From contig CM060072.1 of assembly GCA_030533445.1 (NCBI GenBank), forward strand, positions 22,995,267-23,059,266: a stretch of DNA of 64,000 nucleotides, written 5' to 3'. This DNA comes from Cyprinodon diabolis (lineage: Eukaryota > Chordata > Actinopteri > Cyprinodontiformes > Cyprinodontidae). The translations under genes and the position numbers were made by a program. The notes beneath the pieces are model-generated. The model was not told the origin of the DNA. It did no database searches and worked only from the letters and a program-made list of their open reading frames with translations. Positions 1 to 12,250 of this stretch are shown here, piece by piece. How positions within the stretch are numbered: position 1 is the stretch's first letter; every line of letters begins with the position of its first letter.

Positions 1-1720
1 CCTCAGACAAATAAAGACTACTCCTGGGCTGCTTAAAACACACAGCCAAGACCAAATATAGCATTTGGGTTACCATCTTTGTCATCTCTGTCGGGAGTAG
101 GCGATTTAGGTAACATAAAGATCAGTCTATTTCAGTTGATGCAAGGGCAACAGCAAATACTGGCTCATTGTCAGAAACTGGTTTGAAGGACAGAAAAAGA
201 GGCATCTGGTGAATGTGTTGTTTTTCTCTTGTCAGTGTTGCTTTCATGCGTTCTGCAATGGGGGATTGTTTCCGTGTCAAGCTTTAATCCAATAAACATT
301 CTGATGTGCTCTTTTTTGCGCATGTCATTTGATATTCCCTGCAATTTAGCTGTAAGCAGAGCCCTGCCATCTTTGCTCGCATTAAGAATGATTAATGCTT
401 TGTTTCGCATTTTGTGCTAGGATGAAAAAAAATGCAAACGTTACTTAAAAGGTAAAAATCACATAACTCTGTGGCAAAGTTTTCAATGCAGCACAGAGAA
501 TCTACACTACAGATTCTATCTGTCTTGTTACAGCCATGTTTTTTGTGCTCCAGAACTTTGCAAAAGTATTCATACCATTTTTGAATTTCACAATTTATTT
601 CCACTGTGTTTTAATGTCGCTGATTTAATAAGACCAACACAAAGCAGCTCATGATTGTTAAATGGAAGAAAAACAAATTTCTGATCAAAATAAAATAAAT
701 GTAGTTTATATATTTTATTAGAAGGAGAACAACTATGAAGAATCATTTTAAGATATTGTGTAAACTACGACTGAATCATTCAAAAACCCTAAAAACTGCA
801 CTCTAAACTGTTCCAGTGTATATCTGCCTGTGTCTGTTTTTTTTGGCCCCAATCTTTTGCAGCTTGTCAGATTTTTTGCAAGATTTTTTCTCTTTGGTGT
901 TTGTTCTGAACCTTAAATTATTTCTAAAAAATTGTTATGGCCTATTATTAGAAGTGACTTTTATTTTGTCACACCTTATTTAAAAAAAAATAAAAAAACA
1001 TGCCTAATGTTTGATAGATTCTTTTAACTGAGTTGTGGATTCATGCAGATCCTGCAAAGTTCTCAATGAACTCTTGACTGATTCTCTGGTTAAAGCTTTC
1101 TGTATTTTTAGGATATATATAGCTTGGGATTAGCGACGACAAATCCCCATAATGTTTAATGTCACTGGGAAAACAGTGAGGAAAATATATTTCTTAATTT
1201 AAAGAGTAAACTCTATTTGATAATTTGTATATCCAAAAAATTAAGAGCTGGGCAGCAATTCTCATGTTTGTTCAATCTTTAGAAAGCATAGAAACAGACA
1301 TCTACAATTTCTTTGTGAGGATATGCTTGTAGGTTATGGCACACACTCATAGGAGCAAAATGGATTAGGAGCATATTTCTCAGCAGCACTACAGGTGCTA
1401 GATTAATGGTACTCTCAGTATTTCATTTCACTCTGTAAACCTCCCACTTCTTGTATAAGACAGATTCCTGACTGGAGATGAAACAGGGAAGTTGTCTTTA
1501 AGAAGGGACAGAGAGGACTGTTAAAGAAGCTAAGATCCTTTAGTGTTTGCAGCATGATTCTACAGATCTTCTATAAGTAATAGAAAGTGTTCTCTCTCTT
1601 CTGCCATCGTCTGCTGGGGTAACAGCATCAGAGCAAATGACTTAAAGAAGCATAAACCTCTGGAGATGATTTTACAAAGAAAAAAAAATATTCATAAAAT
1701 AGATAATCAATAACTATACA

Positions 1721-1873
1721 TTTTTGGACTGAGCTGAATTAAATCAAAATAAAGGCTCAGCAATTAATTGTATTTGCAATATATTAATAATATAACAAAA
1801 CACAGTTTTTAGAGGGATTCTATTTTGGTCACATTACATTTAACAAAAGTAAAACATTGAAAGTGTTGCAGCT
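1721..1873. repeat. Direct repeat copy 1 of a 153-bp AT-rich unit
   Basis: The segment recurs 372 bases later at 2093-2245 in the same orientation with about 90% identity. The shared core includes AAAGGCTCAGCAATTAATTG and a stretch around TTTTTAGAGGGATTCTATT. No terminal inverted repeats or target duplications are seen, so this looks like a local segmental duplication rather than an identified transposon. Confidence 0.75.
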
Positions 1874-2092
1874 CTTTCAATGTTAAAACAATGACACAGA
1901 AGCAAGCTGGCTCACTAACTGTGGAAAAGAAAACCTGATGGAAACCAGCTCTGGCATCCGTTACGCTCATGACCTGAACTACTTTGGTACAGTAGATCAG
2001 CGCTGTCTTGGATTAGCAAGGAAGATTTTCAACAGTATTGATTAATTTGAAACAACAGAAAAAAGCAAATGTTTTCCCTTAAAAATGATCAA

Positions 2093-2245
2093 TTTTTGAA
2101 TTAAGCAGAATTAAATCAAATTAAAGGCTCAGCAATTAATTGTATTTGCAATATATTAATAATATAACCAAACACAGTTTTTAGAGGGATTCTATTCTGG
2201 TCGCATAACATTTAACAAAAGTATAACATTGAAAGAGTTGCAGCT
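2093..2245. repeat. Direct repeat copy 2 of a 153-bp AT-rich unit
   Basis: This is the second copy of the unit at 1721-1873, in the same orientation. Both copies stop at the sequence GTTGCAGCT. The 219 bases between the copies are not obviously repeated. Confidence 0.75.
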
Positions 2246-5200
2246 GCACGCAGATTCATGCATGCCAGTAGAAGAAGGCACTATTCCAGTCAACAGTAGC
2301 AGAGATGTCCTATAAAAATTGCCTCTTGACAAGCAAGCTGTCAAGGTCATGAAAACAATAAAACCCTGGAGTGAAACATCTACATGCTTGTAGAGTGCAA
2401 AGGAAAGTGAAAATAAAACGAATATCGCAATATTAGTTGTATAAATAATGCTATTTTAATTTTATGGCAACATCATTCAGTCCTAATAAAATATTAACTT
2501 TATATTTCCCTTCTCTAAAAATGTTTCTTATTCAGGGGCGTCAAAGTACAGGAAGCTAAATAAAAAAGGCGTGCCACATTTTCAGGTTTTTCTCTTTAAG
2601 TTAATGTAAAACAAAAATCATTCATTTTTCTTCCACCTCACATTTTTTTTAGCTGCTTTGTGTCTGTAATGTCAAAAAGAATGAAAAAAACATCATTTGT
2701 GAAAAAACAAATTTTAAACGCACAGAATGTCGAAAACAAAGCATGAAAATAACACCGTTTTGCAATTTTCTGTCTGTTCTTCGATTCATGTGCCAAATAG
2801 TAGCCTGAGGCAGGACTTCAGAAAGCAGGTGTGTGTGTGTGCACGGGTTTAGCATCTTGTGTCAGCAACAGTGATTTATATCGTGCACCAGTGCAGCACA
2901 CCTCGCACTGGTCTCCTGAGCCCGTTGGCTGCCCTTTCACCAGAACCACAGGTCCTTTCTGGGGGTAGATGGATGTATCTCTCCGATGTGGACTAAACAA
3001 ATCTCCAACCTTATACTCAATCTTCATCTCCACTCAGTATGGGCACCTCATTATAAACCAAGATGTGGACGGTTGAAATAATGTTATGCACCCCAACCCA
3101 CCCTGCCATAAAGAAAAAACACATTTCGAAATCTTGTTTCAAAGAGTTGAGGGCTTTGGTTTCAGTGATCAGTAATTTTTCATTAAATGATTTCAAGTTT
3201 AATATTAAAGACATGATGACTTTACCAGTTAATGACACCTTATGCAAAGTAAACCCTTTAACAGTCATTAAGATGTTAAAAACATGTCATGCAGAGCGAG
3301 AAAATAGCAGAATTCTTATATTATGGAAACACAACTCTCTGCTGTCTTTTCCTACTTTATGTAGTTTGTGAATGTTGCCCATATTGTGTAACACCCACGC
3401 ACTCTGCAGACCTTTAGTCACCTTGAACGCGCTGATTATGTACACAATGAGCATTCAGCACATTAGGCACTTTCCCTATTTGTGACCCTGTGACCGGCGA
3501 TAGTATATCTCAGCTCAGCCTAATTTGTTGGATGTTGGAACTGCAGTCCAAACTGAAAAAAAAACAACTTTATAAATGCCAAACACACTGTCTCACACAC
3601 ATGCTATGGTGATATCTTTTGCAAATAAGAACATCACCATAAAATAGAACACGTTCTCCGTTTGCGCTCATTATCTGATGCATTTCCTTACCTTCAACTT
3701 CTCTCTGGACAGCTGCAGGAAAACAAAGAAAAAAAACCAGACATTAATGTAGACAGCAGAATAATAATATCTGCATACCGTATCATGGATACATATCTTA
3801 CACAATTCTTTGCTGCTATTCTTAATAACCAAATGCATATTGGCTAAAACAATTCAACCTTGCACAGTGGGTCTGATTTTTCACCCATTATACTCACAGC
3901 AATAAGATGAATGCCCTTTAATGGAGGCATTGAATCCCGTCTGTGGCGAACAAATAAATTTCTCAAAATCACTGTTAAATTAAAAGGACCACAGTCTGGG
4001 ATCTTTAGTGTTTTGGACAATAATGAAACCCTGTGGTTGCACTGCACAGTTTACACGTCAATCATATTCTTAATGGCTAACATTCATAAAACAGCAAACC
4101 TAAAGTGCAAAGTGAAAAATATATTTTGCATTTACACGTCCTGCTCCGAACTGCAGGAAATTAAAAGCTCACTTTATAACTCTGAATTCTTTGGTGTTTG
4201 TCTTCCAAGAGAAGAAAATAACATCCATTTTCATCCTGTTTGATAACTGAATGTTAAAGAAAAGAGAAAAAAGGGGGGGGGGAACGCAAACACCGATCAC
4301 ATTAGACGGCTTAAATTCTGTGTTGTGATGATAGCTGCTTCAGCCAGCAGCCTGTGAGCCCTGCTGAAGGCTTTTTCTTGGATTGCTGTTAAGTGGGCTT
4401 TATTGATTACCCCCAGGAACTCAATGAGAGTTTGAACTATATGTTTAGAATGGGATATTAATAACATACTGGGACCATTTATAAGACAAGCTATACAGCT
4501 GAAGGGTGCTCGCTCAGGTCAGTGCATACAGGCTATAAAAGACAGCTCTGATCATAAGTTTACATGCCCCAATCATGGTAATATATATCATCTTTGGATT
4601 TGTTTGTAATTCACTCCATTTCTGTGTGTAGATTTAGTCAGAACTTGATTCACTTTTTCATCTATTCTGCTAATATAACTAAACTGGCATAAGTCAGATT
4701 GATACAACCTAAGTAGCTTTTAATTCAACTTCTCGACAGTATGCATCTGGATAGGTTCCAGTGGAAAATTTTGGCAAATGGACGGGACCTTCAGTGCAAT
4801 TTTTACAACTGATTGGCTGAATCACCAAGTGGCACATGCCTCCCATTTTGAGTTTTTAGCCTTCTTAATTTGCTTCACAATTAGTGCAGTTAACTAAAAA
4901 TCAAACTCTAACCAAATCAGGTCGGGAGAACATGTCGGCTAACATGTTTCCCATCCAGATAAGCATGATTGTGTCCTGTAGCTTGTTTTTCAACAATAAA
5001 TTAAGGGTTTTCCAGCCTTCTGCCTCTGGTTGACAGATTCACGTCATACATGTCACTGCATTTCATTGGTCCAAGGTATTTCTGTATCGAGGCTAACGTG
5101 TGTTAGTTTCTGTCAAAATTTATTTTTTTGAATCCATGGAGGCAATCCAAACACTTCCTGTAGAAACATTTTATTGTCAGCCAAAATTAGGCTTCAAGGT

Positions 5201-6326
5201 TAAACATTGCAGCCATATTAATTGTTTAGTTTATTGCTACTGTCTCTATGAATTAGAACCCTCATTTTAACAGATTTTATGAACTGTGTGAACACCTGAG
5301 CGTTTTAATGTATTGCTGTCTTGCGTCTTCAGATCGAGGCTTCTCCAAATTTAGTGTAAGACAGACCCCAACAGAAGATCCTTCCTCGCTATAGCTATTA
5401 ACATATAGAACAACCTAATGCAAAACGTTGTTACAAAAACATTGAATATTGTGATCAATGAAATATTTTTGAATTTAATTCAATTTGAATGTCTATTTAC
5501 AACTGGCGGATGTTAAGAAATTAGACGGATCTTAACTAGATTAACCTATATTAATAAACAAAAAGTGATAATAACAAGCAATTGTATGGGACTTTTTTGC
5601 TACACATGGGGAATGGATGAGGGGGAAGAATATTCTCACCTCGCATCAACATCTACTTGATTAATGTAATGCCTTAAATTATGCATAAGAACAGATTATG
5701 AAATGCATAAAGCAGGCTAGCATGAAGGTTTAAAAAAAAAAAACTTTCCAAAGCCCTGAGCAAAACCCTGCTGATATTTATATGAAAACAAGATATACCA
5801 ATTCTGGTAATGAAAGCAGTAAAAAAAAAAAAAAAACATTTCAAAGTTATGCTAGAGACTTGATTCCTCTAAAAGCATAGTATAGGTTTTGGTGTTTGTA
5901 AATAATAGAAACTGAAAAAAATAATACAACATGGTCACTTAATCTAAAAAAAAAGAAGCAAATCAGATTAAAAGCCCAAAGAAAATATGAAATCAAAAAA
6001 TTTTGAATAGCCAAAAGAAAAAGGATGTTTCTGAAACAACATGAGTGTTCCCTCTTTAAGCTGTATAGATCTAGTCTATGAGAATAAAATTGAAGATTTA
6101 AAGCATATTTTCCTGAAACAGATAATCTGATGCTTTTCAGTTCCTTTTTGTAAACTTGTGGTATGTAATACAGATAGACTGTGTGAGCTTAATTCCACAG
6201 ATATGGTATAAATTAATGAGAAAAAAAGTTTCTCTTCTTCCTACAGAAAAAAAAAACTACATCTAGACTGTGAACTGTTCTTTAAAACACACTCTGCTGT
6301 AAATAGAAGGGATAAAATGTACCCAC

Positions 6327-7029
6327 CTTCTTGGCAGTACCTTCCCCTATAGATGGTATTGATACATTCACAGAGGACTTCTCCTTGACTGATGGAGCAC
6401 AGGCCTTGGTTGCTGCAGGGAGAGTGTGTGTCACATATGTACTCCAGATCATTATGCACGGCTTGACCATCCAGCAGCACAGGTAGAGCGTCTCCAACTT
6501 TCAGATTGGTTATAAAGCCCTGGAATGGGGGCTCGTACTTGACGGTGCTCGATGTGAGAGCGGAGAGACGAACGTCGGGTGAGATCCCACCAACGTAAAG
6601 GTCACTGGCGACGACCATCTCTTTCCTTTTGGACTTCACCTCAGCCACTTTCTCCTCATTGTCCAGCACCAATCGTGTTTCTCTGTAATTGCGAGTGAGG
6701 AGGACTCTATGCCAGCGCTGGTCGCTGACGTATGTCTCCGTGTGCAAAGAGGCCGGCTCGGCACAGTGAATGGTGAAGCGGACCTGTAGCCTGCCCTCTG
6801 CAATCAGGAGCTCCAAGAAGTCGCAGTTCCCCCCGTCATCGAGATAGAGGACCAGGGCTTTGCTGATGTTGGTCTTCAGAATGAAGCTCAGCTCACCTGT
6901 TGTCTTTGCGTCCCACTGAGCAAAGCGAGTCCACTGACCGGGTACTCCTTCATATTCCAAAGCCACTCCTGTTAAAACTAAGCCTGCTAAAAACAAAAGC
7001 CAGGAAACCTTGCATTTACTGCTGCCCAT
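6327..7029 (-). CDS. nrxn2: Alpha-neurexin first coding exon (neurexin-2-like), LNS1 and EGF1
   Basis: Alpha-neurexins are presynaptic adhesion proteins that bind neuroligins, LRRTMs and other partners across the synapse. This exon encodes 234 full codons plus one base, so it ends in phase 1. Residues 1 to about 23 form a hydrophobic signal peptide. Residues about 25-195 are LNS domain 1, including VLYLDDGGNCDFLELL, a Cys69/Cys89 pair and an N-glycosylation sequon at Asn54. Residues 199-232 are an EGF repeat with six cysteines (199, 205, 211, 220, 222, 232). The segment SDLYVGGISPDVRLSAL followed by VKYEPPF is closer to what I recall of neurexin-2 than of neurexin-1 or -3. The exon ends CAAGAAG and is followed by donor GTGGGT. 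The start has A at -3 and G at +4. The open frame runs about 28 codons into the intron, which is read-through. I cannot tell nrxn2a from nrxn2b. Confidence 0.92.
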
Positions 7030-7125
7030 GATGGTTCCTCTCTGCTTTCTATTGCTGGCGTCTGTGTCTTCTCCAATTTAATCAGGGAGTATTATCTGGT
7101 GTCTATCACTGCTTTTGTTAGTGCC
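7030..7125 (-). other. nrxn2: Probable 5' UTR part of the neurexin start-codon exon
   Basis: Upstream of the ATG on the minus strand there is a good splice acceptor. A T-rich tract containing TTATTTTTTGCCAATTTTAG is followed by GGCAC, with the AG at 7127-7126. Using it gives 96 bases of 5' UTR. Other AG dinucleotides closer to the ATG, such as GAAAGCAG, have poor pyrimidine tracts. If this acceptor is used, at least one non-coding exon lies further upstream, at higher coordinates. Confidence 0.5.
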
Positions 7126-7127
7126 CT

Positions 7128-8302
7128 AAAATTGGCAAAAAATAACCCGCACTTCAAATCTAAGTGCAGCACAGATGGTTCAGCACTGACTTCCTATACT
7201 GATCTGTTTTTTTCCCATCTCTTTACAATCAAGTTGCATCTACTACTGCATCAGTTTAGGGAAGGGAACAAACAATGCGAGTTATCCACGGTACTGTGTG
7301 CTTCCTCGCCTTCGCCATCCAGTGATTTGGCCTCCATCCAGCACTGCTGCTGTCAGTTCTCCATGGGTTAGCTAGGCATGCAGCCTAGGTACAGCCTCCA
7401 CACTGCTCAGCATCCCAATATCCTAAGACATGAAAGAAGAATGTGTAATGAATAGCTGGAAGCATTATGAGTCTCTGAGTGCACAAAAAATGGTAAATAA
7501 TTTGCATTCATTACTGATACTGTGGCAAAAGAATTACAACAATATAACAAATCTTCCAGGTGGGAGATAGGGAGATGAGAGTAATGCATTAAGAAATCAG
7601 CAACTGGAAGCTTTTAAAGGCAACTTTTAAAACCATCAGAGATTTAACAAGTGGAAATATTTTTCTTTGGTAGAGAAATAGTCGATCTGAAACCTGGGAG
7701 CCCACCTAATCTCTTTACAATACAGCAAAAAGAGAAACGAGCATTTAATGCTTAATGTTAATCTCCAGAAAGATGGTGAAATGTTTTTTTAAGAATTACC
7801 CACAAAGATCTTTTTTGCATAACATAAAAGATTAAAATCCTTACAATACATATTTTTTTCAAGTGAGTTTGATCAACTGTATTCTCATCAGGTTACAATG
7901 GAATTTTTTGCTTGTTTTTTTACAACTGAGTCTAGAAAGAACAAGTAAAAATAAAATGGTTTTAAAAGATGGATGGACAAATAAGTAAGAATGTAAAAAA
8001 TGTACAAAACATCTAAGCCAGGAAAGAGAAACTAAAATGTTTTGTAATTTGTGACAGCAATAAAGGAATTTCCATACTGTATCAACAGCCTACTTTATAG
8101 CAATCCTAGATTAAAGTCAGACTGCAGTAGCTCCTTAAGCCTCTTTGACATAAGAAATAAGTCTGCATAACAACATTTAAAATCTTTTGGAACTTGAGAG
8201 TGTTCTTGACGGCCTTATATGGGTTTTTTGCATGCATCAGAGATGCAGTGAGCCTCCTATTACCTGAGTGGAATAAGAGTTTATGCTGTTTATGCTTTAA
8301 CC
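7128..8302. other. Putative first intron, no gene seen
   Basis: This is AT-rich non-coding DNA between the proposed neurexin acceptor and the first repeat cluster. I see short unrecognised open frames only and no clear exon or RNA gene. Confidence 0.5.
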
Positions 8303-8856
8303 AGACAAAACCAGACGAAAGTGCGCTTTCAGCGTCTGCTCTGCTGATAATGCAAGCGTAGAAGAAGAAATGTGCTGTTTACCTGTGCAAAGAAAGAAAC
8401 AACGAAAGAAAAATGTCTGAGGGCTTCAGTGTTGAGGAAGAGCATTATCGGGCAGAGCAGACGCTGTATGCGCACTTTCGTCTGGTTTGGTCTCCCGCGG
8501 TTTCCGTAGACTCGTGAACGCGCTTTTAGGAAATCCTATACACTACTGTTTATGCTCTAAAAACATTCTAAATGACTTTGTTTCGAGTAAATTATGGACG
8601 CTACCCACTCAGGACACTTGGAATACATTGGACGAGCAGTATGGAGGAATATTGACACGTTTTATGTGGACTTTTATGAACCTTTCTGCCTCGGGCGCCA
8701 TAGACCTCAATTATTTGAATGTCAGCAGACAGCAAGAAGCCTCCCAGATCTCCAGATGCATTTGAGATATCAAAAAAGTACTCCAGAGTGTTGTTCAGCA
8801 TGGGGGTGAGTAGAAAATGAAGGCTAATCATGTTTTGGGTGTACTATTCCTTTAAT
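8297..8856 (-). mobile_element. Possible TTAA-flanked DNA element, one clear end
   Basis: Read on the minus strand, the right end begins TTAA then AGGAATAGTACACCC. This resembles the ends of abundant TTAA-flanked short elements of fish genomes. The left limit is uncertain. The TTAA at 8297 next to the hairpin is the best candidate, but it lacks the matching terminal repeat. The interior has no recognisable transposase. It may be a truncated or asymmetric non-autonomous element. Confidence 0.45.
8303..8493. repeat. Long stem-loop: 51-bp inverted repeat with an 88-base loop
   Basis: The arms are 8303-8353 and 8442-8493. They pair at about 90%, sharing CCAGACGAAAGTGCGC and CAGCGTCTGCTCTGC with their complements. 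A TTAA lies just outside the left arm at 8297-8300. The hairpin is probably part of the same mobile element whose right end is at 8852. Confidence 0.8.
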
Positions 8857-9326
8857 TACTGTCACAATATTCCCTAATATAGCATATCATTGGTCTATTT
8901 ACCCATTATATTGGGCCTGATGATATGGGAGGAGCCATGGTGACTTCTTTGGCTCACTTGCAACTGTCTTATTTAGTCATTATAACATCTGGACCATGAT
9001 GGCATTAGCCAAGGTGCACAGCATCACACAAAAAGGGAAATAGTGAATTAGCCTAATTTATTGTTACAATTATGTCTAAGCACAACACAGTGCCTAGACA
9101 CTGAAATGGTTGTAATGAAAATGATTCCATCTTCCAATGAATTTAAACAATTTAAAGAATCGACCAAGGTTCAGCTTGTGTATTTTAAATAATTAGGTGC
9201 TTGTTTTACTACAAGAAAAAGGATCTATCCAAGAAGAAGACCAACTCAAAATGTTTGCAGAAGGTCATTCTAAAAACACACCTAAGTAGTAAGTTATCTT
9301 GCCTTTTGTGTTGTGTTTTACTGCTG
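8857..9326. other. Putative intron, no gene seen
   Basis: Unremarkable AT-rich sequence between two TTAA-type elements. I see no exon, RNA gene or repeat in it. Confidence 0.5.
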
Positions 9327-9330
9327 TTAA

Positions 9331-10447
9331 AGGGACATTGTGTAACAATTTATTTTATTGCTGCCTAAAATTGCATTTATACGTGTTATTATTGGTGTTA
9401 TATTACATCCACTAATAATAGGATACATTTTCATAAACTATGAATTTTATAAAAGTTTATGCCTAAGACTGATCATTCATTTTCGAAGCGCCCTTTGTCA
9501 AGTCAGCCATGTTTGAAGTACAGATACTGGCAAGGATAGAATAGAACAGGCAGAAACACATTCCCCCCTTGCTGGCAGTTTAGTGCGACTGAGAGGCAAC
9601 AATGAAGATCATTTGGAGACGCTAACTCAACAACTGAAAGTCTGCCCCACTGCATCATTATACAGGACCATGCATACGCAGCAGCAGCACAAGAAAAGGT
9701 GCACCATCCCCAAGAGAGAAAAAAAGATAACTTAAAAGACAATGAAACAGAAGACATAAAAGAAATGAGCATAAACACTTGGTAAGCTTCTCCAGGTGGA
9801 AGGAGCTAATGAAAAGGAAAGATTTTAAAAGGACACTGAAGTTGCCATGTTTTTACTGCCCTACAACACTTTATTTTTTTATGGAACTTTATTGATCTCA
9901 CATTGGAGAAATTTACCTCTGCATTAAACTTAAATGCTCCCCAGGGATGGGTTACAATCAGAGGTTAAGGCTTTTGCTCAGAGAGTCAGAGTGGCATCGT
10001 GTTGGAGTGGGTTTTCAGCTTACAACCTTAGGATTCCAAGCTGTATCAACTAGGCCACCACACTGCAACACCGTACTGCCCTAATTAGCCTAAAGCTAAG
10101 TTTTTCCATTCGGTTTAATTAGACAGTGTTGCTCATTACTATAGAAAGCATAACAGTAGATCCTGCTGACATATGTCAATGTTGCTGGTCCAGAATTGTA
10201 GGTTTACATACGTAGTTTTGATAAGTTGAAAATCTGTAGTAAACACTGGATTTTTGTTAGAGTAGATTGTTTGAAAGGACTTTACAGATGATATTGTTAC
10301 ATTTGCGTTAACCAGGCTATCTGACACAAGACGGTTGCCGCAATATGTCTATGAGCCAGTTAGGTGCGAGGGTATAGTGTTTGTTTAAGTGATATACACA
10401 CATTTCATTTCGAGATGGCAGTACACAATGTCTTACACAATGTCCCT
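9331..10447. mobile_element. Non-autonomous TTAA-flanked DNA transposon (1117 bp)
   Basis: The ends form a perfect 15-bp inverted repeat: AGGGACATTGTGTAA on the left and its complement on the right. TTAA flanks both sides, at 9327-9330 and 10448-10451. TTAA targets are used by piggyBac and Kolobok elements; the AG-starting end fits Kolobok better, but that is inference. No transposase is encoded. A dispersed LINE-tail-like repeat (9885-10075) lies inside, either as part of the element or as a nested insertion. Confidence 0.8.
9885..10075. repeat. Dispersed repeat resembling a LINE 3' tail
   Basis: The segment begins with a TTTATTGATCTCACATTGG-like sequence, then GAAATT and CTCTGCATT, and later GTTAAGG and AGGCCACCAC. 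It has the same layout as 16085-16300. This pattern is common in teleost genomes. I cannot assign it to a named family from memory with certainty. Confidence 0.5.
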
Positions 10448-11012
10448 TTAAGGAGAAGTTTGTTGGGATCTGGAGATCTGCCACCTTTCTCCAGCAGAGA
10501 GCGCCCTGGGTCTCCTGAGCTGAAGCCACCTGCACACCTGAGGCTGATTCATCTCATCAGGAGACCAGCTATATAAGCAGCAGCTTGACTTCCCTTCAGC
10601 GCCGGAGTGTTGCCCAGTTTTGGTTAGAAGCAACCTGAGCCTCTGCCTGCACATATAATCTCTGTCTGCTCTGGAGAGTAACTCTGATTCTAACCTGCCT
10701 CTGTCTTCTCTGCCTCATAGGAAAACCTGATCGAAGTCTGGAGCTCTGGAGGAGCTCATGTTTGTGAACCTGCCTGCCTGCTCTGAGAAGCCAAACCTGA
10801 AGATCCTCAGTCTGAATCTCCCTGCTAGTTCTCAGGAGAGAACTTGGAGAACAACTCAAGGTCTGAACCTCGCTAGCCTGAAGCTAAGCTCTGCCGCTGC
10901 TAAGCTCTCTGCTGAACCCACAGTCTCTGGACCCAACCGGTTCCCTCTCTCCACCGATCAGTCTGAACCTCATCAGGTACAACTCAGAATCAAACTCTGT
11001 CAAGACATCATA

Positions 11013-11210
11013 CAGTGGGGCAAAAAAGTATTTAGTCAGCCACCAATAGTGCAAGTTCTCCCACTTAAAAAGATGAGAGAGGCCGGTAATTTTCATCATA
11101 GATATACCTCAACTATGAGAGACAAAATTAGAAAAAAAATCCAGAAAATCACATTGTCTGATTTTTAAAGAATTTATTTGCAAAATATGGTGGAAAATAA
11201 GTATTTGGTC
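11013..11210 (+). repeat. Tc1 left terminal inverted repeat
   Basis: This 198-bp repeat matches the complement of 12418-12615 with only a few differences, for example GGGGCAAAA against GGGGAAAAA. It has outer and inner direct-repeat motifs at its two ends. Confidence 0.93.
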
Positions 11211-11227
11211 AATAACAAAAGTTCATC

Positions 11228-12250
11228 TCAATACTTTGTTATATACCCTTTGTTGGCAATGACAGAGATCAAACGTTTTCTGTAAGTCTTCACAAGGTTT
11301 TCACACACTGTTGCTGGTATTTTGGCCCATTCCTCCATGCAGATCTCCTCTAGAGCAGTGATGTTCTGGGGCTGTCGCTGGGCAACACGGACTTTCAACT
11401 CCCTCCACAGATTTTTTATGGGGTTGAGATCTGGAGACTGGCTAGGCCACTCCAGGACCTTGAACTGCTTCTTACGAAGCCACTCCTTCGTTACCCGGGC
11501 GGTGTGTTTGGGATCATTGTCATGCTGAAAGACCCAGCCATGTTTCATCTTCAATGCCCTTGCTGATGGAAGGAGGTTTTCACTCAAAATTTGACGATAC
11601 ATGGCCCCATTCATTCTTTCCTTCACACGGATCAGTCGTCCTGGTCCCTTAGCAGAAAAACAGCCCCAAAGGATGATGTTTCCACCCCCATGCTTCACTG
11701 TAGGTATGGTGTTCTTTGGATGCAACTCAGCATTCTCTCTCCTCCAAACACGACGAGTAGAGTTTTTACCAAAAAGTTCTATTTTGGTTTCATCTGACCA
11801 TATGATTTTCTCCCAGTCATCGTCTGGATCATCCAAATGCTCTCTAGCAAACTTGAGACGGGCCTTGACATGTACTGGCTTAAGCAGGGGGACACGTCTG
11901 GCACTGCAGGATTTGAGTCCCTGGCGGCGTAGTGTGTTACTGATGGTAGCCTTTGTTACTTTGGTCCCAGCTCTCTGCAGGTCATTCACTAGGTCCCCCC
12001 GTGTGGTTCTGGAATTTTTACTCACCGTTCTTGTGATCATTTTGACCCCACGGGGTGAGATCTTGCGTGGAGCCCCAGATCGAGGAAGATTATCAGTGGT
12101 CTTGTATGTTTTCCATTTTCTAATAATTGATCCCACAGTTGATTTCTTCACACCAAGCTGTTTACCTATTGCAGATTCAGACTTCCCAGCCTGGTGCAGG
12201 TCTATAATTTTGTTTCGGGTGTCCTTTGACAGCTCTCTAGTTTTGGCCAT
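11228..12250 (-). CDS. Tc1/mariner transposase, full length, catalytic Glu replaced by Lys
   Basis: This DD34E-type transposase cuts and rejoins the element at TA sites. The frame is open for 340 residues, the usual family length. Residues about 1-110 form the paired-like helix-turn-helix DNA-binding region, with a basic AT-hook-like segment near 57-63 (RSGAPRK). The catalytic core shows Asp153 in WSDETK and Asp244 in QHDNDPKH. The third catalytic residue, 34 residues after Asp244, should be Glu in NPIENLW. Here it is Lys279 (codon AAA at 11416-11414), a single G-to-A change. Loss of this acidic residue is expected to abolish catalysis, although the protein might still bind the ends. No stops or frameshifts are present. 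Confidence 0.93.
   Translation of the reverse strand: MAKTRELSKDTRNKIIDLHQAGKSESAIGKQLGVKKSTVGSIIRKWKTYKTTDNLPRSGAPRKISPRGVKMITRTVSKNSRTTRGDLVNDLQRAGTKVTKATISNTLRRQGLKSCSARRVPLLKPVHVKARLKFAREHLDDPDDDWEKIIWSDETKIELFGKNSTRRVWRRENAELHPKNTIPTVKHGGGNIILWGCFSAKGPGRLIRVKERMNGAMYRQILSENLLPSARALKMKHGWVFQHDNDPKHTARVTKEWLRKKQFKVLEWPSQSPDLNPIKNLWRELKVRVAQRQPQNITALEEICMEEWAKIPATVCENLVKTYRKRLISVIANKGYITKY

Larger units (their letters stand above)
1..6326 (-). other. Intron downstream of the neurexin start-codon exon
   Basis: This AT-rich stretch lies 3' of the neurexin exon on the minus strand and should be the following intron. I found no further neurexin exon in it. Open frames here are short and unrecognised. 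It contains a 153-bp direct duplication (1721-1873 and 2093-2245), a run of G at about 4274-4283 and several A/T homopolymers. A small exon could be missed by eye. Confidence 0.6.

Noticed and set aside
6241..6326. Extension of the neurexin frame for 28 codons past the EGF domain
   Set aside because: A consensus donor (AAG|GTGGGT) ends the exon at 6327, and the extra residues do not resemble neurexin. A short intron-retained secreted form is possible but has no support here.
10758..11168. 136-residue frame across the LTR and Tc1 end
   Set aside because: It runs from LTR sequence into the Tc1 inverted repeat, so it is a product of the insertion and not a gene.
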